IMG/VR virus record: IMGVR_UViG_3300048135_000414
Span: 1 to 32,182 of that record
Strand: one strand, 5' to 3'
Length of the DNA stretch: 32,182 bases
Source: a virus
This document shows positions 18,543 to 25,816 of this stretch, piece by piece. The notes beneath the pieces were generated by a model that saw nothing but the letters and a program-made list of their open reading frames with translations, made no database searches and had not been told where the DNA came from. The translations under genes were made by a program, and so were the position numbers. Each line of letters begins with the position of its first letter. Within the stretch, counting starts at the first letter, position 1.

Positions 18543-19133
18543 ATGAACAACAAACAAATAGCTGACTACGCAACAGCAGGTATCGACGGTCATGTTCTTG
18601 TAAAAGATTATGAAACTGGAGAAATTCTGTTAGACAAGCACAATGCCATTAACTATGTTAATATGGCAGTTGCTCTTGCCAGCTTGCTAGCTAATGAGTT
18701 GGAAGAAGAATCAAATGCAACATGGAACATTACAAATATTGCTTACGGTAACGGAGCAAGTACTGTTGATGTTTCAGGAAGTGTCGCATATAAAACACCA
18801 GACGTTCAAACAACAACGGGTGAACTATACAATGAGACATATAGAAAGTCTGTTGCAGATGTTGACTCTGAAAACAAAATTGATGTAGTAAAATACGCAG
18901 GCAAAACATTTGCTGATGTTGTTGTTACAAGTACACTAGATTACGCAGAGCCAGCAGATGCTGATACTTTAGACCAAGCATCAGATTTTGCTGACGATTA
19001 TATTTTTGACGAACTTGGATTAGTTACAGACAGTGGTCATTTCTTGACTCACATTGTCTTCCATCCAATACAAAAAAGTATGAACCGTAAAATTCAAGTA
19101 ATCTATACATTAAGAATTAGCGCAGGAAGTTAA
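18543..19133 (+). CDS. Virion structural protein, fibre/baseplate-attachment candidate
   Basis: The protein has 196 residues, is acidic, and lacks membrane segments or a signal peptide. The N-terminal DGHVLVKDYETGEILLDKHNAINYVNMA is the kind of segment found in small phage tail proteins placed before fibre genes. The C-terminus (LVTDSGHFLTHIVFHPIQKS, then IQVIYTLRIS) reads as beta strands and resembles conserved C-termini of marine T4-like structural proteins. It is the first gene after the late promoter and has an AGGAGA ribosome site at ideal spacing, so high late expression is expected. The next gene starts 2 nt after its stop. The exact role (fibre connector or collar) is not determined. 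Confidence 0.55.
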   Translation: MNNKQIADYATAGIDGHVLVKDYETGEILLDKHNAINYVNMAVALASLLANELEEESNATWNITNIAYGNGASTVDVSGSVAYKTPDVQTTTGELYNETYRKSVADVDSENKIDVVKYAGKTFADVVVTSTLDYAEPADADTLDQASDFADDYIFDELGLVTDSGHFLTHIVFHPIQKSMNRKIQVIYTLRISAGS

Positions 19134-19135
19134 AC

Positions 19136-20023
19136 ATGGCATATACAGTAAATCACAAAGATCCAGCAAACGGCCAAATCATTGTTAACGACGGCACACT
19201 AAACACATCAACAAGTTTAACCTTAGTAGGTAAAAACTTTTATGGGTATGGTGAACATATTGCAGAGAACCAACTAGGGCTTCTTGAAAATTGGGCAAGC
19301 GGTACAGCACCAGCTAACCCAGTACAAGGGCAATGGTGGTATGACAATAACGAAGCCGAAATGAAGTTTTACGATGGTAACAAGTGGGTTTCAAGTCCAC
19401 ATCACGTTATTGGTCAAGAGGATATTCAAGACGCTACTGGTGCAGATAAACCAGTAACAAAAATTAAAGCAGATTCAGGAAACGGTTCAGAAACTATTGC
19501 AGTAGTAAGTGACGTTGCATTTAATGTAAATGCAAATGATCCAGAGTTTACAGGCTTTACGGCGATTGGTGTAGGTATTACACTAGCCGCAGGTGCAAAA
19601 TTATTTGGTACAGCAACAGAGGCATTATATGCTGACCTTGCAGAAATGTATTCAAGTGATGCAGAATATACACCAGGCACAGTGGTAAAAATTGGAGGCG
19701 AGGCAGAAGTAACACAAACTACTGACGCTTTTTGTCCGGAAGTTTTTGGCATTGTATCAACTGAACCAGCACACTTAATGAACAGTGCATTAGAGGGAAC
19801 AGGTGTAGCAGTTGCATTAGAAGGTCGAGTACCATGTAAAGTTATTGGACCTGTACGTAAAGGACAACGACTTGTGTCAAGTGAGACACCTGGAGTTGCA
19901 CGTGCAGTAAGTGACTATGAACGTCAAGAAGCCTTAGATTGGTATCGTATCGTTGGTAGAGCTTTAGCTGATAAAACTACAGAGGGTGAAGGCCTATTAG
20001 AAGTTGTTGTAGGAGCAAAGTAA
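19136..20023 (+). CDS. Tail-fibre-like virion protein
   Basis: The protein has 295 residues. The N-terminal half has GQWWYDNNEAEMKFYDGNKW, a Trp/Asp-rich motif common in marine phage fibre proteins. The C-terminal part from about residue 160 (ALYADLAEMYSSDAEYTPGT, VVKIGG, then EVFGIVSTEPAHLMN, VALEGRVPCKVIGPV and KGQRLVSSETPG) is a frequently shared C-terminal domain of phage fibres, related in style to the chaperone/peptidase-G2-like ends that help fibres trimerise. I cannot see a confident catalytic Ser-Lys pair. AGGAAG lies 6 nt before the ATG. It is the middle of three co-transcribed genes behind the late promoter and probably contributes to host recognition or fibre assembly. Confidence 0.65.
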   Translation: MAYTVNHKDPANGQIIVNDGTLNTSTSLTLVGKNFYGYGEHIAENQLGLLENWASGTAPANPVQGQWWYDNNEAEMKFYDGNKWVSSPHHVIGQEDIQDATGADKPVTKIKADSGNGSETIAVVSDVAFNVNANDPEFTGFTAIGVGITLAAGAKLFGTATEALYADLAEMYSSDAEYTPGTVVKIGGEAEVTQTTDAFCPEVFGIVSTEPAHLMNSALEGTGVAVALEGRVPCKVIGPVRKGQRLVSSETPGVARAVSDYERQEALDWYRIVGRALADKTTEGEGLLEVVVGAK

Positions 20024-20024
20024 C

Positions 20025-21134
20025 ATGTCTCTTACACCGCGTCAAGTTGGAGAAATAATTACAGCAGAACAGTTCAATGAACTGATTACCGAGTACCAAA
20101 AGTACTGGGGTGATAATTATCCAGCGAGTACATTTACAGATGCGGATAACACTACACACAGATTTGGTTGGGGCATTGCTCCAGTAGATGCACCAGTTGC
20201 TATTGGTGTTCTTATTGAAGCTAATCACATCAACAAACTAACAAGACAAGTTAACGCTGGATTATATCATATTGATGAAACCAGTAGCTTAATTGGTACA
20301 TATAAAAATGTAGGCGATGTTGTAACTGCACAAGCCTATAATGAAATAATCAACAAACTAAACTTTATTGATACTAATCGCTTTGGCATTAATAGTATTG
20401 ATATTGATGACCAGGGCGGAGTTATACTTGAAGATAACCTTACAGGTTCTAATCCTCTTTCATGGACAGACTATGCTCAAGTTGGAGTAAAAGCTACATT
20501 CACAGATTACACTGAAGCTAGACACTTCTTTAATAGTGGAGGTACAATTACATTTAACCTTGACGCAACACCAGGTACTGTAATTGATAACTATTGGGAT
20601 TATATGTTTAATGCTATTAGTGAAATTAGATTTGGTGCAATACAAACAGCAAACGTAGGTGGTGCTGCACACAGACTTACTATACCACGTGGATTTTATA
20701 ATATTAGACCAACACAGCAATGGACTAATATTTTTACATACCACGGATACATTGCTAGTGATAAAGATACATTCGGCATTACTACAGGTGATGCATATGG
20801 TGGATACGGCGGCTATGGTGGTTATGGCGGTTACAATGCAGACAGACTACTGTTGCTACAAGCAAGAGGTGAAAGCGATGCAAACGGTTTCCATCTTGAA
20901 CTTAGACTAATTGTTAACGAATTACCACAAACACAAGGCTCAGTTGTACAAACTGAAATGGAATTGGATGTTGGTTTTATTAGACCTATCCTAAGTCCTT
21001 CTAATTCAGTAATGGCTACCAGTACAGGATCATATATGAAAGATCCACTAAACACTCCACCAGCTTATGAGTACCAATTTCTTGACAGAAATGGTCCAGT
21101 TTTAACATTGCTAAATACGTGGCAACAGTTATAA
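20025..21134 (+). CDS. Fibre/adhesin-like virion protein with Gly-Tyr repeat
   Basis: The protein has 369 residues. The N-terminal 130 residues contain two similar helical units (GEIITAEQFNELITEYQKYWG and GDVVTAQAYNEIINKLNFID). The centre holds ARHFFNSGGTITFNLD, a motif I associate with marine T4-like phage tail proteins (FFNSGG). Residues 258-270 are Y(GGY)4, a flexible aromatic-glycine loop. The C-terminus reads as beta strands ending in VLTLLNTWQQL. AGGAG lies 9 nt before the ATG. As the last gene of the fibre group and the one with a glycine-rich tract, it is the best receptor-binding candidate here; T-even gp38 adhesins also use glycine-rich loops, but no homology to them is claimed. Confidence 0.6.
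   Translation: MSLTPRQVGEIITAEQFNELITEYQKYWGDNYPASTFTDADNTTHRFGWGIAPVDAPVAIGVLIEANHINKLTRQVNAGLYHIDETSSLIGTYKNVGDVVTAQAYNEIINKLNFIDTNRFGINSIDIDDQGGVILEDNLTGSNPLSWTDYAQVGVKATFTDYTEARHFFNSGGTITFNLDATPGTVIDNYWDYMFNAISEIRFGAIQTANVGGAAHRLTIPRGFYNIRPTQQWTNIFTYHGYIASDKDTFGITTGDAYGGYGGYGGYGGYNADRLLLLQARGESDANGFHLELRLIVNELPQTQGSVVQTEMELDVGFIRPILSPSNSVMATSTGSYMKDPLNTPPAYEYQFLDRNGPVLTLLNTWQQL
20796..20834 (+). repeat. Y(GGY)4 tripeptide repeat
   Basis: Four Gly-Gly-Tyr units follow a Tyr at residue 258. Gly is written as GGT, GGA and GGC, and Tyr as TAC or TAT, in varying combinations. The tract is therefore conserved at protein level more than as a fresh DNA microsatellite. Confidence 0.85.
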
Positions 21135-21142
21135 AACCGTTG
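21123..21142. other. Inverted repeat over the fibre-gene stop and early promoter
   Basis: The arms CAACAGTT (21123-21130) and AACCGTTG (21135-21142) pair at 7 of 8 positions around ATAA, which holds the last bases of the stop codon of the preceding gene. The right arm overlaps the first three bases of the -35 box (21140-21145). Only a short, interrupted T stretch follows, so this is a poor intrinsic terminator. An operator for the downstream promoter is an alternative. Confidence 0.35.
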
Positions 21143-21186
21143 ACTTTCCTATAAAAATAAATTATAATCGTTAAAAATAGAGGAGT
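21140..21186 (+). promoter_or_regulatory. Sigma70-type promoter and ribosome-binding site for the accessory operon
   Basis: TTGACT (21140-21145) and TATAAT (21163-21168) are separated by exactly 17 nt: 11 of 12 bases match the bacterial vegetative consensus. Transcription should begin near 21175. AGGAG at 21181-21185 lies 6 nt before the ATG at 21192. This is the kind of host-polymerase promoter used early in infection by T4-like phages and marks the switch from late virion genes to the accessory gene string. Confidence 0.85.
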
Positions 21187-21191
21187 TTTGT

Positions 21192-21539
21192 ATGGACGAG
21201 CGTCTGGAACGGGCATTGGCCTTTAGTAACTATAGTGTTACAGTAAACAATCAAAAGGCAAACTTAAAGAACAGATTACACCAAGTACAAATCGTACACC
21301 ATGGTGGCGGTGTATTTAAAGCAAATCATGAAACTATTGCATTTGTCAAGACACTAATTGACTTGGAAAATGAAGATGCAATTATATTAGATTCTAAAGA
21401 GAACACGATACCAATTAAAGACTTAAATCTTTTCTTGGAAAAACTTGTCACAGCATATAAAGACGGTATTGAAGAATACGACAGAGAGATGCAAAAGTTA
21501 AAGCGTAGCCGAAGCGTTAATAAAATTATGGACATGTAA
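21192..21539 (+). CDS. Small conserved-type hypothetical protein
   Basis: The protein has 115 residues, is charged and mostly helical by composition. A short beta-like core in the middle (VQIVHHGGGVFKAN) is followed by an acidic stretch and a C-terminal helix rich in Lys, Arg and Glu (EEYDREMQKLKRSR) that could form a coiled coil. There is no membrane segment and no Cys pair. It is the first gene after the sigma70-type promoter, with a strong ribosome site, and its stop shares one base with the next start (TAATG). I do not recognise a function. First position suggests early expression; a helper role for the glycosyltransferases behind it is only a guess. Confidence 0.7.
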   Translation: MDERLERALAFSNYSVTVNNQKANLKNRLHQVQIVHHGGGVFKANHETIAFVKTLIDLENEDAIILDSKENTIPIKDLNLFLEKLVTAYKDGIEEYDREMQKLKRSRSVNKIMDM

Positions 21540-22426
21540 TGGCAAGATACGAACAAGAAAAAGGCGTATGCTTTTTTGCTTACAATAACGAACAAATTGA
21601 CTATGGCGCACTAGCTATACTAGCTTCTAGACAAGTTAAACAGAAGCTAGGCTTACCGGTATGCTTAATTACAGACGAAGGTACTGTTAACTGGATAGAG
21701 CAGAGCCGTGGTGTAGACCTAGTTAATGAGTCGTTTGATTATATTATTTCCAAAAATATTGAACATGCAAAAAATGAACGAGGACATTATGATAGTCCAT
21801 GGAGTTCATTTAAAGCACCATTTAAAAACAGCAACAAACATTTTATATACGACTACAGTCCTTTTGAAAAGACTCTATTACTTGATATAGACTATTTTGT
21901 TAACAGCGACTTTTTATTACCATGGTTAGATGTTCCTGGTATTACAATGTATAATGATAGCCTTGACATACAAAATAGACAAGCAAAGCCTGGAGAACAA
22001 TATCTAAACACTAATGGCATACCAATGTGGTGGAGTACTGTTATTGCATTTGATAGAAGTGCAGACAGTAAACTATTTTTTGAAACGTGGGCTCATGTAG
22101 CTGATAACTATAGCTACTATCAAATGTTATACAATTTTCCAGGATCATTATTTAGAACAGACTATTGTGTTAGTGTAGCTACACACCTAATGAATGGTAT
22201 GATGCCTGGTGAAGTAATTAATAACTTCAATGTTCCTATGATAAACATGGAACAAAAGGATGAACTGTTTAAAGTAAAAGATGATTACTGGTACTTCCTA
22301 AGTAACAACAGAGAAGAAAATTGGAAAGATATCGCAGTTAAGATGTCTGATACTGATATGCATCTAATGAATAAAAGAGCTATTATGCGAAACTTTGATA
22401 GCATTATGGAGAATCAAAATGGATGA
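21539..22426 (+). CDS. GT-A-fold glycosyltransferase-like protein
   Basis: The protein has 295 residues. The N-terminal strand-helix (GVCFFAYNNEQIDYGALAIL) and LGLPVCLITDEGT fit the opening of a nucleotide-sugar-binding Rossmann-like GT-A domain. LLLDIDYFVNSD puts a D116-x-D118 motif at the end of a hydrophobic strand, the usual site for metal and nucleotide-sugar phosphates, as in GT8-type enzymes. Later NTNGIPMWWSTVIAFDRS and a C-terminal HLMNKRA segment could supply acceptor and metal contacts. It would transfer a sugar from a nucleotide donor in the host cytoplasm; donor and acceptor cannot be read from sequence. It overlaps its neighbours by 1 and 8 nt. The GT-A fold is moderately secure. 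Confidence 0.65.
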   Translation: MARYEQEKGVCFFAYNNEQIDYGALAILASRQVKQKLGLPVCLITDEGTVNWIEQSRGVDLVNESFDYIISKNIEHAKNERGHYDSPWSSFKAPFKNSNKHFIYDYSPFEKTLLLDIDYFVNSDFLLPWLDVPGITMYNDSLDIQNRQAKPGEQYLNTNGIPMWWSTVIAFDRSADSKLFFETWAHVADNYSYYQMLYNFPGSLFRTDYCVSVATHLMNGMMPGEVINNFNVPMINMEQKDELFKVKDDYWYFLSNNREENWKDIAVKMSDTDMHLMNKRAIMRNFDSIMENQNG

Positions 22427-23246
22427 GATTCCACAACGGGGTTTTGTTATTGCATCAGTTACTGAGTCAGAGCTAATGATGGCACAGGCGTTATGCTATT
22501 CAATTAAACAATCTAATCCCAAAGAGAGTGTTACGTTAGTAACTAACTTGGATGCAGACATTGTTGACGATGTCTTTGATACAGTTGTTCCATTCCCATT
22601 CAATAATACCGACATACTATCACACAAGATGTGGCAAATGTATTGGGCAACACCTTATGAGCATACTATAGTATTGGATCCCAAGTCTTTATTAAATTAT
22701 CCTATGAATGAAACGTGGGAGTATTTAATGGATCATTACGACTTATCATTTATGAATAAGATGTGTAATTTCAGATATGAAGAACGAATTGTTGAAGAAG
22801 AAATTTATGAAAAAAATAAAATAGATTATGTTAATCCAAATATAATTTACTTTAAAAAGGATACACCAAACGCATTAGCATTTTTTAAAATGTATGATGT
22901 ATATACAAAAAACTATCAATTGATTTACAAACAGTTTTTAAGAAAAGAAGACTATGATGACTACCTACAGCCAGAGCTACTATGTAGTTTAGCTATTAGT
23001 CATTTAGGTATATTTGATGATGTAGTACTACAGGATACTTTATTTCCTGTAATAGATATGCAGTTTGTTATTGGCAGTGAACTTAAAACTGAATGGACAA
23101 AGTATCTAAATGTTTGGTTAAACAAAGAAAATATCAAGATGCAAAATTTTATTTTTAATGGTTTAATGTTATATCATACAGCATCATTTATGACTGAAGA
23201 CAATGTCGACATTTTAAAGGATAATTATTTTGAGCGAACAAGATAG
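22419..23246 (+). CDS. GT-A-like protein with degenerate DxD motif
   Basis: I choose ATG at 22419 (275 aa) over the upstream TTG at 22395, because GGAGA lies 7 nt before it and the overlap with the previous stop is then a normal 8 nt. The layout mirrors the preceding gene: an N-terminal strand-helix (GFVIASVTESELMMAQALCY), SVTLVTNLDADIVD, then TIVLDPKSLL where a DxD would be expected. Here the residues are D87-P88-K89, so the second Asp is Lys. Known from GT-A families: loss of this Asp usually removes metal-dependent transfer. It may be an inactive partner of the preceding enzyme or use another site. The similarity is by pattern, not by search. Confidence 0.5.
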   Translation: MDEIPQRGFVIASVTESELMMAQALCYSIKQSNPKESVTLVTNLDADIVDDVFDTVVPFPFNNTDILSHKMWQMYWATPYEHTIVLDPKSLLNYPMNETWEYLMDHYDLSFMNKMCNFRYEERIVEEEIYEKNKIDYVNPNIIYFKKDTPNALAFFKMYDVYTKNYQLIYKQFLRKEDYDDYLQPELLCSLAISHLGIFDDVVLQDTLFPVIDMQFVIGSELKTEWTKYLNVWLNKENIKMQNFIFNGLMLYHTASFMTEDNVDILKDNYFERTR

Positions 23247-24186
23247 TCAAACATGGTGGATTGAATTTCTTCCTGATAGTGGTAAAATTACCAGACTTAG
23301 CAGTAGAGAAATTATTCCAAAAGAAGACAGGCTACTACATGTATCAAGTAACACAGCATTAACTCAAGTAAGCTCTGGTCAACGAGTACGCAGAGATTTT
23401 AAAATCCAGTCTGGTTTCCTTTCCAATGACTGGATTTTAGTTGACAAATTGTCAGATGTTAGTATAGTGGATGAGAGGATTTGGTACAAGGTACCCGAAG
23501 CGGCATCTGCTGAAAATGCAATACATTTTGATCTATATCTAGATAATAATTTGCTACGTGCAACAGTAAACCGCGGAGTTCTAAGAAAAGTAATTAATGA
23601 TGTATCATTACACACAGTTGCTAGTAATGACGAGTTTGTAATGGATGTATATTTAATACAAGACAATAATATGGATAATTTAATTCAAATTATTGAGATA
23701 GACAAGATGGAGTTACTCAAGAATGGTATAGTAGAAGTTGAAGTACCAGGACTGAGAAAATATGTAGAAACAAAAAGTATAAGTATATATGTTAGAAACA
23801 TTGTGCAGACGTATAGTTTTGCTTATCGTGATTCTATAATTTATACTGACGATGTGTTGGAAAATAAACGCTGGTTACAAAGCAACCAACATAGTCATCA
23901 ATCTCATATATTGTTTACAAATATAGATAACAAACTATATGTGAACAGTAAAATATCATCTAATGATAAACACTTATTTAGATCTAAGCCAACTTTTGAT
24001 ATATTAGTTTGTGATGGAACACCTGATAGACTTGTAGGTGATATATCTATACCAAGTGAAGAACTTTATAGCAATGACCAAGAGGTGGTTGTAGAACATG
24101 AATTAGACTGGCCTGAAGATCCATTATTAATTTATCGTAACAGAAACATAAACATAGCTTACAAGGAGACATGCAATGTCAACTAG
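23230..24186 (+). CDS. Hypothetical protein, TTG start
   Basis: The protein has 318 residues and is acidic, rich in Asp, Asn, Ser and Val, with alternating strand-like segments suggesting a mainly beta protein. There are no membrane spans, signal peptide, Cys pairs or known catalytic motif. The only plausible start is TTG at 23230, with AAAGG 9 nt upstream; the next in-frame ATG is well inside. It overlaps the previous gene by 17 nt and the next by 11 nt, so it is part of the same transcript. Lying between glycosyltransferase-like genes, it could be a binding or scaffold component of their pathway, but nothing in the sequence proves this. Confidence 0.6.
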   Translation: MSEQDSQTWWIEFLPDSGKITRLSSREIIPKEDRLLHVSSNTALTQVSSGQRVRRDFKIQSGFLSNDWILVDKLSDVSIVDERIWYKVPEAASAENAIHFDLYLDNNLLRATVNRGVLRKVINDVSLHTVASNDEFVMDVYLIQDNNMDNLIQIIEIDKMELLKNGIVEVEVPGLRKYVETKSISIYVRNIVQTYSFAYRDSIIYTDDVLENKRWLQSNQHSHQSHILFTNIDNKLYVNSKISSNDKHLFRSKPTFDILVCDGTPDRLVGDISIPSEELYSNDQEVVVEHELDWPEDPLLIYRNRNINIAYKETCNVN

Positions 24187-25150
24187 TATCAACGAATTTG
24201 ATATCGTATTCATCAGTTATGACGAGCCCAATGCTGATGAAAACTTTCAGGACCTACAAGAGAAGTGTCCATGGGCTAAACATAGTCATGGAGTAGAAGG
24301 TAGTGACGCTGCACACAAGGCTGCGGCTGATATGGCTGAGACTGACAGGTTCATTACTATTGATGCAGACAACATTGTACGTTCTGACTTCTTTAATGTT
24401 GAAGTAGATATGAATAAAATTGACGATCTAGATGTAATTAGTTGGGCAGGTAAAAATACTATTAACGGTCTAGTATACGGCAATGGCGGCATCAAGTGTT
24501 GGCCAAAGGATGTTGTTTACAATATGAAGACGCATGAGAGTGCGCCAGCAGATGACAAAAGAGCGCAAGTAGATTTTTGTTGGAACATCAACTATGTACA
24601 GATGAATAACATTTATTGTGATGTTATGAACAATGGTAGTCCACTACAAGCATGGCGTGCAGGCTTCCGTGAAGGTGTTAAGATGGGATTAGTTGACGGT
24701 GATGTTGTCGATCCTAAAAACATTTTAAAGATACATGGTAAAAACCTAAAGCGTATGTTGACATGGATGAGTGTTGGCGAAGATGTAACTAATGGACTAT
24801 GGGCAGTATATGGTGCTCGCTTAGGTTGTTACATGACAAACGTGACACGAGAAGATTGGGACTGGCGCAATGTTAGAGATTTTGAATGGCTAAATGCTTT
24901 TTTCCGTGATAATGTTTATCCAGAATTTGATGGCGGCGATGAGCTATGCGTCCGCACAGGAATGAAATGGAACAAAGAACTATTACAAGAAAAGACATTG
25001 GACTTTGGCGTTAAGTTACGTCGAGACTTAAAACTTCCTATTGCTGACTTAGGCGTAGAGGGAAGTGAATTTTTTAAAGCGGTGTATATTAATCCAAGTA
25101 GACTTGCACCACAAGTACGAGAAGACAACGTAGAGGACTCGATCGAATAA
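24176..25150 (+). CDS. Glycosyltransferase-like protein with DAD motif
   Basis: The protein has 324 residues. FDIVFISYDEPNADENFQDL is the opening of a family-2-like GT-A domain, HGVEGSDAAHKAA resembles the segment contacting the nucleotide, and RFITIDADNIV supplies the D63-A-D65 metal motif. WGKNTINGLVYGNGG-like residues (107-118 region) follow as the acceptor side. A C-terminal block with DEL/E acidic residues and Trp (EDWDWRNVRDFEWLNAFF) is of a type I recall in marine T4-like phage proteins. AAGGAGA precedes the ATG by 6-7 nt. It overlaps the previous gene by 11 nt and abuts thyX without any gap. Substrate is unknown; sugar transfer to a glycan or to a modified base are the main options. 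Confidence 0.65.
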   Translation: MSTSINEFDIVFISYDEPNADENFQDLQEKCPWAKHSHGVEGSDAAHKAAADMAETDRFITIDADNIVRSDFFNVEVDMNKIDDLDVISWAGKNTINGLVYGNGGIKCWPKDVVYNMKTHESAPADDKRAQVDFCWNINYVQMNNIYCDVMNNGSPLQAWRAGFREGVKMGLVDGDVVDPKNILKIHGKNLKRMLTWMSVGEDVTNGLWAVYGARLGCYMTNVTREDWDWRNVRDFEWLNAFFRDNVYPEFDGGDELCVRTGMKWNKELLQEKTLDFGVKLRRDLKLPIADLGVEGSEFFKAVYINPSRLAPQVREDNVEDSIE

Positions 25151-25816
25151 ATGAAAGTTACATTAAAAAGCTACACACAGCCTACAGAAGAATCAAAAGC
25201 AGAGGGACTAGACAACGTACAGGATCTAATAGCGTTTTGTGCAAAAGTATCTAACCCAGCTTCACAAATTAATAAAGAGACAAGCGAACGCTTAATTAAG
25301 TATCTAATTAAACACCAACACTGGTCTCCGTTAGAGATGGCAAACGCTGTAATGGAAATTGAAACAACACGTGACATTGCACACCAAATTGTACGTCATC
25401 GTAGTTTTGCTTTCCAGGAGTTTAGCCAACGTTATGCTAACCCTAGTGAGATGGGAGATCAATTTGTATTACGTGAAGCACGTTTCCAAGATGAAAAGAA
25501 CAGACAAAACAGTGTAGAGATTTCTGAAAACAGTGTACTACACAATGAATGGAATATCAGACAACAAAAAGTAATTGATGCGGCGAAAGAAGCATACGAT
25601 TGGGCGATCAATGAAGGCATTGCCAAAGAGCAAGCACGTGTTGTATTGCCGGAAGGTAATACCAAGACACGCCTGTATATGAACGGAACTATACGTAGTT
25701 GGGTACATTATATTGAACTACGTGGTGCTAACGGCACACAAAAAGAACATATGGAAATTGCGCATGCATGTGCAAAAGCCATTGCGGAGATATTCCCACT
25801 AGCTAAGGATCTATAA
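25151..25816 (+). CDS. thyX: Flavin-dependent thymidylate synthase ThyX
   Basis: The protein has 221 residues, normal for the family. The signature RHR-x7-S is present at residues 82-92 in RHRSFAFQEFSQRY. HWSPLEM at 57-63 and ARVVLPEG...TRLYMNGTIRSWVHYIELR supply the other FAD/dUMP-binding elements, including the conserved C-terminal Arg. It methylates dUMP to dTMP with methylene-tetrahydrofolate and NADPH through FAD, feeding phage DNA synthesis in the host cytoplasm. The ATG follows the previous stop directly and the stop shares one base with the next start. It is the only clear nucleotide-metabolism gene in this operon, which shows that the transcript mixes replication support with the accessory enzymes. 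No missing key residue was seen. Confidence 0.93.
   Translation: MKVTLKSYTQPTEESKAEGLDNVQDLIAFCAKVSNPASQINKETSERLIKYLIKHQHWSPLEMANAVMEIETTRDIAHQIVRHRSFAFQEFSQRYANPSEMGDQFVLREARFQDEKNRQNSVEISENSVLHNEWNIRQQKVIDAAKEAYDWAINEGIAKEQARVVLPEGNTKTRLYMNGTIRSWVHYIELRGANGTQKEHMEIAHACAKAIAEIFPLAKDL

Noticed and set aside
22395-22418. TTG at 22395 as start of the second GT-like gene
   Set aside because: It adds eight residues within the previous gene without a ribosome site; ATG at 22419 follows GGAGA and gives an 8 nt overlap.
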